A program made the position numbers and the translations under genes. The notes under the pieces are model-generated. The model made no database searches. It had not been told where the DNA came from and saw only the letters and a list, made by a program, of their open reading frames with translations. Shown one piece after another: positions 29,329 to 39,720 of a DNA stretch of 64,000 bases. This DNA comes from Thermosipho melanesiensis BI429 (lineage in GTDB: Bacteria; Thermotogota; Thermotogae; Thermotogales; Fervidobacteriaceae), in assembly GCF_000016905.1 (NCBI RefSeq), contig NC_009616.1:1364001-1428000 (forward strand), written 5' to 3'. Within the stretch, counting starts at the first letter, position 1, and each line of letters begins with the position of its first letter.

Positions 29329-29419
29329 TGGCGGAGGCGGTGGGACTCGAACCCACACGGGGGTGTAACCCCCACCGGTTTTCAAGACCGGCCCCTTAGC
29401 CAATTCGGAACACGCCTCC
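29329..29419 (-). tRNA. tRNA-Ser (anticodon UGA)
   Basis: A 91-base class II tRNA. Acceptor GGAGGCG pairs with CGCCTCC, followed by discriminator G and an encoded CCA (29331-29329). Anticodon stem-loop is CCGGT CTTGAAA ACCGG with TGA as the anticodon. A long variable arm (GGGGG/CCCCC) and the TTCGAGT T-loop complete the serine-type fold. It has its own promoter overlapping the end of yqeG. Confidence 0.97.
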
Positions 29420-29426
29420 GCTAAAG

Positions 29427-29454
29427 ATTATATCATATGTTTGAGAAATTTCAA
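29427..29454 (-). promoter_or_regulatory. tRNA-Ser(UGA) promoter inside yqeG stop
   Basis: On the minus strand TTGAAA (29449-29454), a 16-base spacer, then TGA-TATAAT (-10 at 29427-29432). The TAA stop of yqeG (29430-29428) lies within the -10 hexamer. The tRNA 5' end is 7 bases downstream. Confidence 0.8.
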
Positions 29455-29895
29455 GAGTATTTTTTCAAATTTTCTAAGTATTTTAGTTATAAAGAACTCA
29501 TGAGAAGTATCAATAGGTTCTATTTTTATTCTATATGCATTAATAAAAACACCAAATAACATATCTGTAAAAAGCTGATCTCCTATTATTACAAAGTTAA
29601 ATTTCATATTACCATATTTTTTATGTATATACCTTAAGAATTTAAATGGTAAAGGTTTTTTAGCAAGCCATAAAGTCTCAACAGAAAAATTGAGTATTCT
29701 TGGTTTCCCATTAGAGACAATAAGAATCTTTGAATTGTTTTGAAATAAAAACTTAAAAATTTTAGCTATCTCTTCTGGAATTTCTTCTTTTTTCCAAAGA
29801 TTTATCGTATTGTCAAAGTCAAAAATAAAAAAATTGTATCCTTTATCAATGAGTTTTTTAAAATCAATGTCTGAGACTTTTTTTACAATTTCCAT
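29428..29895 (-). CDS. yqeG: YqeG-type HAD phosphatase
   Basis: A 155-residue HAD-superfamily protein. The nucleophile motif is FDFDNTI (DxDxT form DFDNT), then IVSNG (motif II, Ser/Thr) and GDQLFTD (motif IV region). This matches the YqeG/YkrA short phosphatase group. The substrate is unknown. It is the last protein gene in the nadE-yqeG series and lies 12 bases after the preceding envelope gene. Confidence 0.82.
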   Translation of the reverse strand: MEIVKKVSDIDFKKLIDKGYNFFIFDFDNTINLWKKEEIPEEIAKIFKFLFQNNSKILIVSNGKPRILNFSVETLWLAKKPLPFKFLRYIHKKYGNMKFNFVIIGDQLFTDMLFGVFINAYRIKIEPIDTSHEFFITKILRKFEKILLKFLKHMI

Positions 29896-29907
29896 AAATT
29901 ACCCCCA

Positions 29908-30411
29908 TTAAAAGTGTTCTGCAAGTCCAATACCTAAGAACAGTTGTTGTTTATCATAATTGATAATTAAGAATAAATCATCTTTCCACTTTTTATGTGG
30001 TTCTGGTGGAGGAACAATGTATTTAGCTGATAAATGTAATAAGTTACTGAGAGAAGTCTCTTCATAATTAAATGGATAAGTTACCGATAGAGAAATAAGA
30101 AATCTTTCTTGTGAAAAAGTTAATTTTATTCCCCCTTCAAATTGTGTAAAAGAAAGGTTCTTGGCATTGTATACAAATAACATAGGATAAAAGCTCAAAT
30201 TTTCAATTTTCCAGAAAAAAGCGTCAACGTATATTTTATGTTTATAATTGTCTGAAGGATTAAAAAGCCAATCGAAGTTTAGATAATCACTAGAATACCC
30301 CAAAAGTATTTGATAAGAATTTCCAAATGACCATCCCATTCCAAACTTGATAGAACTTGAGAGTATCAATACAGAAAAGAAAAGGAAGATGAGTAAAAGT
30401 AATTTTTTCAT
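29908..30411 (-). CDS. Secreted or outer-membrane beta-rich protein, unknown
   Basis: A 167-residue product with a signal peptide (MKKLLLLIFLFFSVLILSSS). The rest shows alternating hydrophobic/polar residues and many aromatic residues, as in an outer-membrane beta-barrel, ending in GLAEHF (a terminal Phe is common in such barrels). I do not recognise a family. It shares this architecture with the gene at 53414, which may suggest a set of toga-associated proteins. Its start codon overlaps the previous stop by 1 base. Confidence 0.6.
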   Translation of the reverse strand: MKKLLLLIFLFFSVLILSSSIKFGMGWSFGNSYQILLGYSSDYLNFDWLFNPSDNYKHKIYVDAFFWKIENLSFYPMLFVYNAKNLSFTQFEGGIKLTFSQERFLISLSVTYPFNYEETSLSNLLHLSAKYIVPPPEPHKKWKDDLFLIINYDKQQLFLGIGLAEHF

Positions 30412-30998
30412 TAAAAATCCTCCTTTAATATTTTAAATTTGTTGAATTTTATTAAAATGCTTTCAGTGCTGTTATCAGTGGAAAAAAGAATCTGTTTAAT
30501 GGTAGCACCGTTAAAGCTTACGGTTATTTTTGTTGGTTCTAGACCAAGTCTTTTCAGAAAAGAATATCCTGCAGGAATTAGTGATAGTTTGTCATTTTTA
30601 TCAAAAATTGTAAAAAGGTTAGATGAAAGAAAACTTGAAATAGTTTTAATAATCTCGTATATTAAAGTTATATCAAAGTCTGAGATATTTGAAATTGTAT
30701 AATTGTTATATCTGTAGTAAGTAGCGGAGTTAAGCAAATTAGCTTCGATGGAAATATTATTTAAAAAGTTCGGAGATTTTAATATAATGTCATATTTTTC
30801 TAAATTTACTATAGTTGCTTCAAATGAAATATTACTTTTTAGATTTTTATTTTCATTATTATAGACATCAAAATATATTGAAGTGTCTATGTAAAAATCC
30901 CTTTTTCCAGCTATTTCTTTTACAAAGTTAAAAATACCAGCAAAAGATATGGTGTATGCTAACATAATTAAAAGTATAAATTTCCTTATATTCCTCAC
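30411..30998 (-). CDS. Exported protein of unknown function
   Basis: A 195-residue protein. An N-terminal signal (RKFILLIMLAYTISFAGIF) is followed by a beta-rich domain without cysteine. No lipobox or known motif is seen. It lies between the TPR protein and the beta-rich protein with overlaps at both ends (4 bases and 1 base), so the three form a translationally coupled envelope group downstream of rho. Confidence 0.6.
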   Translation of the reverse strand: MRNIRKFILLIMLAYTISFAGIFNFVKEIAGKRDFYIDTSIYFDVYNNENKNLKSNISFEATIVNLEKYDIILKSPNFLNNISIEANLLNSATYYRYNNYTISNISDFDITLIYEIIKTISSFLSSNLFTIFDKNDKLSLIPAGYSFLKRLGLEPTKITVSFNGATIKQILFSTDNSTESILIKFNKFKILKEDF

Positions 30999-32047
30999 CT
31001 CGTTTCTTCGAGATTTAGCATAAAATTTTTTAATTGGACTGTTATTATCTTTTGGTCAATTTCGTCAAGTTCGTCCTTTTCATCTAACAAATTTAATGCT
31101 TCTTCAGAAGAAAGATTTGAAAATTCTTCAATTCTTTCAATAGGTATTTCTTCTTCTTCTTTTTCAACTTTAATATTTTCAATTTGTTCAATTAGAGAGC
31201 TTTCAACAGTGTTTTTATCTTCCTTAGATGAGGAAACAATTTCTTCTAATTCGTTAATTTCTTCTAGAATTTCTTCTAGATTTTCTTCTGCGTTTTTTTC
31301 AGATTCAACTGTTATTTCCTGTTCCACTTTTTTGGGATTTTTATCCTCTGCAGTATAGTATTCCTCTTTTGGCTGGGAAATTTTTTCTTCAGAACTTTTT
31401 TCATCAAAAAATTCTGAAAGAAATGATAAATCTTTGTTTAACAGGTCTTCAAAATTTATAGTAGCTTTTGCACTTTCAGGGAAAAACTCTTCTGAATTTT
31501 CAAATATAATACTAGAGGTTTTTGGCGTTTCCGGTTTATCAATTTCTTGCGAAGGGATTTGCTTTTTTGCTTTCCAAACTCTCATTTCCATAAATAAAAG
31601 TATAGAGAAAGAAATAGTGAAAGTGGTTAAAAACAAAATAAATTTAAAATTACTTTTAGCTTCTGTAGTTGTTGTAGCTGGAACCTCAACTGGGTGATAT
31701 TTTTGTATCCAATTTTTCCATTCAGATGTTTCTGTAGAATTTTTTTGTATATTCTCAATTAATTTATTAACTATCGGATTGTCTGTATAGCTTGATAGAT
31801 ATGCTTTTGCTTTATCATAATTTCCAATCATGAAAGCACATATACCAGCTTTGAATTTTAACGAAGCATCATATCCTTCGATTGAAGGATCTAAAACCAA
31901 AGCTTTTTCAAAATATTCTAGAGCTTTTTGGTAATTATCTTGTTGATAAGCATTAATGCCAGCTTCATAATATTCAATAGCTTCTTTTACAAATGAAAAA
32001 GAAATGGTAAATATCAAAAGTAAGAAAATAAGTAAATACTTTTTCAT
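30995..32047 (-). CDS. TPR-containing membrane protein with acidic cytoplasmic tail
   Basis: A 350-residue protein. It has a signal-type N-terminus (MKKYLLIFLLLIFTISFSF), then TPR repeats (AIEYYEAGINAYQQDNYQKA, ALEYFEKALVLDP and one more to about 90). A transmembrane helix lies at about 134-154 (FKFILFLTTFTISFSILLF). The C-terminal ~190 residues are very acidic and low-complexity (EEILEEINELEEI). The TPR part is outside and the tail inside, as inferred from signal and helix order. No homologue is named here. It starts 1 base after the rho stop. Confidence 0.65.
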   Translation of the reverse strand: MKKYLLIFLLLIFTISFSFVKEAIEYYEAGINAYQQDNYQKALEYFEKALVLDPSIEGYDASLKFKAGICAFMIGNYDKAKAYLSSYTDNPIVNKLIENIQKNSTETSEWKNWIQKYHPVEVPATTTTEAKSNFKFILFLTTFTISFSILLFMEMRVWKAKKQIPSQEIDKPETPKTSSIIFENSEEFFPESAKATINFEDLLNKDLSFLSEFFDEKSSEEKISQPKEEYYTAEDKNPKKVEQEITVESEKNAEENLEEILEEINELEEIVSSSKEDKNTVESSLIEQIENIKVEKEEEEIPIERIEEFSNLSSEEALNLLDEKDELDEIDQKIITVQLKNFMLNLEETR

Positions 32048-32048
32048 T

Positions 32049-33320
32049 TTAACTTCCTTTCTGGGAATCTATTAGTGCTAAAAAATCGTCATTTGATTTT
32101 GTTTCTTTTAATTTGGTGATAATCAATCGCAATCCTTCTTCTTCATCCATAGAAGATAGCATTTTTCTCAAAAGCCAGATTTTTTTCATGTTTTCAGGTG
32201 AAAATAAAAGTTCTTCTTTTCTTGTGCCAGATAATGTAATGTTAATAGCAGGAAATATTCTTTTATTTGCAAGTTGCCTTGAAAGAACAAGCTCCATGTT
32301 TCCTGTTCCTTTAAATTCTTCAAATATTACCTCATCCATTTTAGACCCAGTTTCAATTAAAGAAGTTGCGATAATTGTTAAACTACCACCTTCTTTGATA
32401 TTTCTTGCTGCACCAAAAAAGTGTTTTGGTTTATACAAAGCTGCAGGATCAACGCCACCACTTAGTAATTTACCACTTGGAGGTACGTTAATATTGTAAA
32501 CTCTTGCAAGTCTAGTTAAACTGTCTAAGAGTATTACGACATCATGTCCGTACTCTACAAGTCTTTTTGCCATTTCAAGTGTTAACTCTGCTTTTTTAAT
32601 TTGTTTATCTGGTGGCATGTCAAATGGTGCGGCTATAACCTTTGCATCTACAGATTCTTTGATATCGGTTACTTCTTCTGGTCTTTCATCAATTAGAAGT
32701 ACTATTCTAACGGTATCAGGATAATTTTTTGCTATACCATTTGCTATTTCCTTTAAAATAGTTGTTTTTCCAGCTTTTGGTGGTGCTACGATCATGCCTC
32801 TTTGTCCTTTGCCAATAGGTGAGAACAAATCTATAATTCTCGTTGATAAGGTATTAGTATCAGTTTCAAGTATATATCGGGTATCCGGATAACAAGGAGT
32901 AAGATTTTCAAAGTTAACTCTTTCGTTTGCAAGTTCGGGGTCTTTATAGTTAATTGCTTCAATTTTTATCATAGCAAAAAATCTTTCTCCTTCTTTTGGA
33001 GGACGAATAACTCCAGATATAATGTCACCGGTGTTAAGATTGAATTTTCTTATTTGAGAATTTGAGATGTAAATATCTTTTGAGCTTGGTAACATACTTT
33101 CCATATTTCGCAAAAAACCAAATCCATCTGGATGAACTTCTAACACACCCTCACCAAAGAAATAGCCTTCTGATTGAGCTCTAGCTTCAAGTATGGCAAA
33201 TATTAAATCTTGCTTTCTCATAGAAGTATATCTGGCTATATCATATTCTTTTGCAAGCTTGTACAACTCTTTTATTGTTTTCTTTTCCAAGTCTTTAATG
33301 TTGAAAGTTTCAACGTTCAA
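32049..33320 (-). CDS. rho: Transcription termination factor Rho
   Basis: Rho is a hexameric RNA helicase that ends transcription. The 423-residue protein has an N-terminal Rho-N helix region (EKKTIKELYKLAKEYDI), a cold-shock-like RNA-binding domain (GFGFLRN) and the ATPase core with GQRGMIVAPPKAGKTT and VILLDSLTRLAR. Length is normal; no large insertion is seen. It follows upp by 11 bases. Confidence 0.96.
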   Translation of the reverse strand: MNVETFNIKDLEKKTIKELYKLAKEYDIARYTSMRKQDLIFAILEARAQSEGYFFGEGVLEVHPDGFGFLRNMESMLPSSKDIYISNSQIRKFNLNTGDIISGVIRPPKEGERFFAMIKIEAINYKDPELANERVNFENLTPCYPDTRYILETDTNTLSTRIIDLFSPIGKGQRGMIVAPPKAGKTTILKEIANGIAKNYPDTVRIVLLIDERPEEVTDIKESVDAKVIAAPFDMPPDKQIKKAELTLEMAKRLVEYGHDVVILLDSLTRLARVYNINVPPSGKLLSGGVDPAALYKPKHFFGAARNIKEGGSLTIIATSLIETGSKMDEVIFEEFKGTGNMELVLSRQLANKRIFPAINITLSGTRKEELLFSPENMKKIWLLRKMLSSMDEEEGLRLIITKLKETKSNDDFLALIDSQKGS

Positions 33321-33331
33321 ATTGACCCCTC

Positions 33332-35005
<1,674 letters not shown>

Positions 35006-35024
<19 letters not shown>

Positions 35025-36073
35025 CCTATCTTTTTAGACACCTCCTCGACGTTTCTAGCATTTTCAAATACAGTTTCTTTTGTGATGTAACCATTTAGAT
35101 ATGCGTTAATTAATGCATCATCAAATAATATATTTCCTTGTTTTTGACTTGTTTGCATTATACCTTCTATTTGATGTAATTTATTTTCTCTAATTAAATT
35201 CTTGATGGCCGATGTTGCAATCATTATTTCATCGATTGCTAAAACACCAAAATCTTTTTTTGGAACTAGTCTTTGGAATATAACGGCAATTAATGTATTT
35301 GCAAGTTGCAAAGCTATTTGTTTTTGTTGATATGCTGGAAAAACATCAATAATTCTTTCAGGTGCAGCGGCAGCTGAATTTGTGTGTATTGTAGCAAATA
35401 CTAAATGACCTGTTTCTGCTGCGGTAAGGGTTAAAGAAATTGTTTCTAAATCCCTCATTTCACCAACTAATATTACATCTGGATCTTGTCTTAAGGCATA
35501 TTTTAAACCATTGTAAAAACTTTCAGTATCGGTTCCTACTTCTCTTTGGTGTATTAAAGATCTTTTTGATTCAAAAACGTATTCAATTGGATCTTCAATG
35601 GTTATTATATGGCTTGCAAATCTTGAATTTATATGTTCAACCATTGCTGCTAAAGTTGTGGATTTTCCGCTTCCAGTGGGACCTGCAACTAATATGAGTC
35701 CATGGTCTTTTTCTGCAAATTCTTTTAAAATTTGTGGTAACCCCAGTTCATCAATTGTTCTTATTTTTTTAGTAATAAGTCTTAGTGCAAGTGTAGGCTT
35801 TTTTCTTTCAAAGTAATAGTTTGCCCTTATTCTTAAATCGTGCATGGAAAATGAAAAATCTATTTCTTTTTTTCCATGAGATATTCCAAGGTCTGAAAAA
35901 AGTTGTTCCACGGTATTTTTAATATCTTGTTCTGTTGGTATTGGAAAATCCTTTAGTGAAACTAAATTTCCATCCACTCTTACCATGATAGGAAAATCCG
36001 ATGTAATATGGATATCAGAAGCTCTTAGTTTTTTCCCCCTTAAGATAATTTCTTCTAAATTTAATCCTAACAC
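35006..36073 (-). CDS. pilT: Type IV pilus retraction ATPase PilT
   Basis: A 355-residue hexameric secretion-type ATPase. It has Walker [10 protein letters not shown] (131-139), an Asp box (IEDPIEY), Walker B region VGEMRD and a His box ATIHTNSAA. PilT powers pilus retraction, twitching and DNA uptake. The other pilus genes are not here, but comEC is 12 kb away. It is 1 base after the dnaX stop. Confidence 0.93.
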
Positions 36074-36074
36074 G

Positions 36075-37457
36075 TTAATCCTCCTCTATTTTAAATTGTT
36101 CACCAAATAGTGTTTTTAATTTTTCTAGTACATCATCTCCTTGAGATTCAGAAATACTAATTTCTATATTTTTTCTTTTGCCAAATTTTTCGTAGTAGAG
36201 CTTTTCAATTTCTCCCTTTTTTTCTTTGATAATTTCATAATGTAATTTCCTATTATCTGGAAATGTAATTTTTATCTTTTCATCATCTTCAAAGATATTT
36301 GCAAAAGAAAGTCCAACAAAAAGTGAAAGATCACCTTTCAATTTTAATTCTTCTAAAAGTTTCTGGAAATTTTTTTCTTCAATTTTTTCAGCCTTTCTTT
36401 CTGCGTTTTTGGAATCATTTTGAGAAATTTCTTTGTTTTTAGGCTGGATATATATTGGTTGTGTTGCAAAAAGGCTTATAAATCCAAGCTTTACTAAAGT
36501 GATTTTTTCTTCTGAATATTTAATATCTTTTAAGATTTCAGAAATTGGTTTTAGAAAATGGATATAATTGTGGTTGTTTTCCTCAACTAGTGATATTAAT
36601 TTTTCAATTGTTTGATATAGAAAAATTTCTAAGTTTTTTCCACTGTAATAGACCTCATCTATTAATTTTAGAGTGCTTTTAATATCATTGTTTTCAAGAT
36701 TTTCCAATAATTTTTCAATTATCGTATCTGGTATTAGTCCTAAAGTTTCCCTTACATCTTCTATTTTAATGTCTTTTCCCGCCGAGTTTATAACTTGCTC
36801 AAGTATAGTTAAAGCATCCCTAAGGCCGCCATTAGCTCTTTTTGAAATTTCCACAATGGCTTCATGAGAGATCTTAATTCCTTCATTTTCACATACAAAT
36901 TCCAGCCTTTTTATTATGTCTTTATTTGAAATGTTTTTAAAGTCAATAACCTGACATCTTGAGATTATTGTCTGTGGTATTTTCTCAGGATTTGTAGTGG
37001 CAAGAATAAAAACAACATTTGACGGTGGTTCTTCCAACGTTTTTAACAAAGCGTTAAATGCTTCTTTTGTAAGCATGTGTGCTTCATCTATTATATATAC
37101 CTTGTATTTTCCTTGTGCTGTATGGTAATTTACAGTTTCCCTTATTTTTCTAATCTCGTCGATACCCCTGTTTGAAGCTGCATCTAATTCCAATACATCC
37201 ATAAAATTTCCTTTATCAATTGAAATACACGCATTACACATGTTGCATGGTTCAATCTCTTGAGGGTTTTCACAGTTTAGCGATTTTGCTAATATTCTTG
37301 CAACAGTTGTTTTACCAGTACCCCTAGGGCCTGCAAATATATATGCATGGGAAATTTCTTTGTTTTTTAACGAATTTACAAAGAGTTTTTTTACATGAGA
37401 TTGTCCCACTAATTCTAAGAATTTTTTTGGTCTATATTTTCTATAAAGTGTTTCCAT
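36075..37457 (-). CDS. dnaX: DNA polymerase III gamma/tau subunit
   Basis: The clamp-loader ATPase. At 460 residues it has Walker A GPRGTGKTT (43-51), a four-cysteine zinc site (CENPQEIEPCNMCNAC), DEAHMLTKEAFNALLKTLEE and sensor SRC. The C-terminal ~130 residues are charged and variable, as usual. I did not find a convincing slippery site for a separate gamma form. It sits between miaA and pilT with 1-2-base gaps. Confidence 0.95.
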   Translation of the reverse strand: METLYRKYRPKKFLELVGQSHVKKLFVNSLKNKEISHAYIFAGPRGTGKTTVARILAKSLNCENPQEIEPCNMCNACISIDKGNFMDVLELDAASNRGIDEIRKIRETVNYHTAQGKYKVYIIDEAHMLTKEAFNALLKTLEEPPSNVVFILATTNPEKIPQTIISRCQVIDFKNISNKDIIKRLEFVCENEGIKISHEAIVEISKRANGGLRDALTILEQVINSAGKDIKIEDVRETLGLIPDTIIEKLLENLENNDIKSTLKLIDEVYYSGKNLEIFLYQTIEKLISLVEENNHNYIHFLKPISEILKDIKYSEEKITLVKLGFISLFATQPIYIQPKNKEISQNDSKNAERKAEKIEEKNFQKLLEELKLKGDLSLFVGLSFANIFEDDEKIKITFPDNRKLHYEIIKEKKGEIEKLYYEKFGKRKNIEISISESQGDDVLEKLKTLFGEQFKIEED

Positions 37458-37459
37458 AA

Positions 37460-38365
37460 TTACACCTCATTTATGATTTTTTCTATTTTTTCAATAGTTT
37501 CCCTTCTAGATATTTCTGAAAGGTTTATCCAGATGGCATTTTTGTATCTTCTTAACCATATCAATTGTCTCCTTGCAAAATGCCTTGTGTTTCTTTTTAT
37601 TAGATGTATAGCAGTTTTTAAGTCATATTTGTTTTCAAAATAATGTATAAGCTCTTTGTAACCAATCGTTTGAAATGCGTTAATATCTTTTGGATAAAGC
37701 TCTAACAACTTTTCAACTTCGTCAATTAATCCCGCTTTTATCATTTTTTCGACACGTGTATTTATCCTTTCGTATAACTCTTGTCTATTGCGTGTTAGAA
37801 CAATAATTTTGTATTTGTTAGATATTTTAGTTTGAGATTGAAGTTCTGATATTTTTTTGCCTGTTTTAAAAAAGACTTCCAAAGCTCTAATGGTTCTTTT
37901 CATATCTGATGGATGAATTTTCAATGCATATTCTGGGTCGTATTTTTGGAGCATGGTTCTTAAAGTCCCAGGTTCTTTTTTTTCAAGTTTATTTAAATGT
38001 TTCCTTATATTTTCATCTTTTGGAGCTCCCTCGAAAAAACCCTTGACCAAAGCATCAATATAGAGACCTGTTCCTCCAACAAACAATGGTATGATTCCTT
38101 TTTTTGTTAGTTGCTTTCTTAGTTTAAGTGCATCTTGCCTAAAATAAAATGCATTGTAATATTCATCTGGGTAGATGTGATCAATTAGGTGATGTTTAAC
38201 TTTTTGTTGTTCTTCTTTAGTAGGTTTTGCAGTTCCAATATCCATTAACTTATATATTTGTCTAGAGTCAAGGGAGATAATTTGAGCACCAATTTTAGTA
38301 GAGATTTCTATTATCAAATCAGTCTTCCCAACAGCGGTTGGACCTGAAATTATCGTGTATTTCAT
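37460..38365 (-). CDS. miaA: tRNA dimethylallyltransferase
   Basis: MiaA adds the isopentenyl group to A37 of tRNAs reading U-starting codons, such as both serine tRNAs here. The 301-residue product has the P-loop GPTAVGKTDL, SLDSRQIYKLMDIGTAKP, a DHIYPDEYYNAFYF segment and GGTGLYIDAL. Length is normal. Confidence 0.95.
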   Translation of the reverse strand: MKYTIISGPTAVGKTDLIIEISTKIGAQIISLDSRQIYKLMDIGTAKPTKEEQQKVKHHLIDHIYPDEYYNAFYFRQDALKLRKQLTKKGIIPLFVGGTGLYIDALVKGFFEGAPKDENIRKHLNKLEKKEPGTLRTMLQKYDPEYALKIHPSDMKRTIRALEVFFKTGKKISELQSQTKISNKYKIIVLTRNRQELYERINTRVEKMIKAGLIDEVEKLLELYPKDINAFQTIGYKELIHYFENKYDLKTAIHLIKRNTRHFARRQLIWLRRYKNAIWINLSEISRRETIEKIEKIINEV

Positions 38366-38368
38366 ATC

Positions 38369-38992
38369 TCACTCCACCAATATTTCAATTTGGACATTTT
38401 CGCCTTTCATATTATTAGTTTCTGTGAAAATAATAATTTTTTTGGCGAGAAGTTTTATTTTTTTATCATCATCTTTTAAATCAACATTTTTTTCCAATAT
38501 TATTTCACCTTTAGCTCTATTATAGTTAAATTTAAAGGCTTTTGCAATAATACTTCCTTTTATAATTGTTATTTTTTTGTCTTTTCCTGTTCCTTCAAAA
38601 GTCTTGTCTTTAAGGTCGAAATTTAGATTTTCACATTTTATGTATATGGTTTCAGAACTTTTTGAATCATGGATTGTAAGAGATGCATTTTTAAGTATTC
38701 CACTTTGGACTTCTATGTTGTATTCTAGATTATCACCTTCAATAATACCATTTTCAAATATTATTTTTACGTTATCTTCAGTTGTCAGTGAGTTCCATTT
38801 ATTATTTGTTTTTTCTATGACCATTTTGTTAGTGTAAAGTTTTAAATTGTCCTCATCAATTTTTAATACGATGTTTCCTTCGTATTTTATCTTGTAATCT
38901 GTTGGTTCAATGTAATCAGAAGATACGTGTATAGTTTTTGAAAACATCAAAAGAGAAAGTGTTAAAAAGAAAATTAGTAGAATTTTTTTCAT
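38369..38992 (-). CDS. LptA/OstA-like exported protein
   Basis: A 207-residue protein with a signal peptide (MKKILLIFFLTLSLLMFSKT). The rest is repeated short beta strands with the OstA/LptA-like pattern (ADxxxYxxxxxxxxxxGNVxI form: SDYIEPTDYKIKYEGNIVL, DNLEYNIEVQSGILKNASL, KGEIILEKNVDLKDD). LptA bridges the periplasm in LPS export. Thermotogales are not known for LPS, so an analogous lipid or envelope role is inferred. It overlaps the patatin-like gene by 4 bases and miaA follows after 3. Confidence 0.65.
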   Translation of the reverse strand: MKKILLIFFLTLSLLMFSKTIHVSSDYIEPTDYKIKYEGNIVLKIDEDNLKLYTNKMVIEKTNNKWNSLTTEDNVKIIFENGIIEGDNLEYNIEVQSGILKNASLTIHDSKSSETIYIKCENLNFDLKDKTFEGTGKDKKITIIKGSIIAKAFKFNYNRAKGEIILEKNVDLKDDDKKIKLLAKKIIIFTETNNMKGENVQIEILVE

Positions 38993-39720
38993 GAAAAGTT
39001 CCTCCTTAAGTATTCCTGCGATAATTTTAGTATTTCTGTTGAAATTTCAAATGGATTTTTTGAATTACTTTTGTATACAATTTTATATTTTGCCGAATTT
39101 ATTCTTTTTTTTGCAATTTCCTTTGTTCTTGTAATGGTTGAAATTATCATATAATCAATTGCATTTTTTAATTCTAAATTTATGTTGGAGTCTATGTAGA
39201 TTAGAAAATCTGCTTCGGGAATTCCATAAACCCAACTTCCAGAAATGTAATTTTCAGATGGACTGAATTCAATAGGAAATGACAAAGTTTTTATTAGTGC
39301 TTCTCTTAAATTACCTTTTAAAATTTCATCGTTAAAAGTTTTAATATTAAATGCGTGTATTTTCATTTTTTCTGGAATTTTTTCATCTGGGAAATATTTT
39401 GTTACAAAGTTTATCAATAATTTTTGTGATTTGAACCCCTCCATACTTTTTGTTGCTTTGTATAAGGTTTTAAGTTGTTCAACCATTCCAAATAAATTTA
39501 GTCCGTATTTAAAATGAAAAATTTTTTGTATTTCTGGATATATTTTTTTTGTTTGAATATATGCCATGTTACTTGAGTTCGTTTTCAAATAAAAATAAAG
39601 AGGGATACATGAAAAACCCGTGCAATGATATTCATTAAATATGTTATAGTTATTTGCTGCGTTAAAAAATGCGGGAATGGATAGGTACAATATAGAATCA
39701 CCACCAAAAGCGATGGTCAA
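38989..39720 (-). CDS. Degenerate patatin-like protein, likely non-catalytic
   Basis: A 243-residue protein whose start (MTIAFGGDSILYLSIPAFFN) and later FSPSENYISGSWVYGIP align by eye with the patatin gene just upstream. The GSSAG nucleophile elbow of that gene is replaced by GFSCI (35-39), so there is a serine but no normal elbow. The DGG aspartate motif is replaced by SGSWVYG. It is 20 residues shorter overall. I infer a tandem duplication with loss of hydrolase activity; function unknown. It overlaps patatin by 23 bases. Confidence 0.6.
   Translation of the reverse strand: MTIAFGGDSILYLSIPAFFNAANNYNIFNEYHCTGFSCIPLYFYLKTNSSNMAYIQTKKIYPEIQKIFHFKYGLNLFGMVEQLKTLYKATKSMEGFKSQKLLINFVTKYFPDEKIPEKMKIHAFNIKTFNDEILKGNLREALIKTLSFPIEFSPSENYISGSWVYGIPEADFLIYIDSNINLELKNAIDYMIISTITRTKEIAKKRINSAKYKIVYKSNSKNPFEISTEILKLSQEYLRRNFS

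Noticed and set aside
36075-37457. Programmed frameshift in dnaX to make gamma
   Set aside because: I saw no clear slippery run with a following stop and hairpin in the expected region.
38989-39720. Calling the second patatin gene a pseudogene
   Set aside because: The frame is intact, coupled to its neighbours and similar along its length; loss of catalytic residues alone is not decay.
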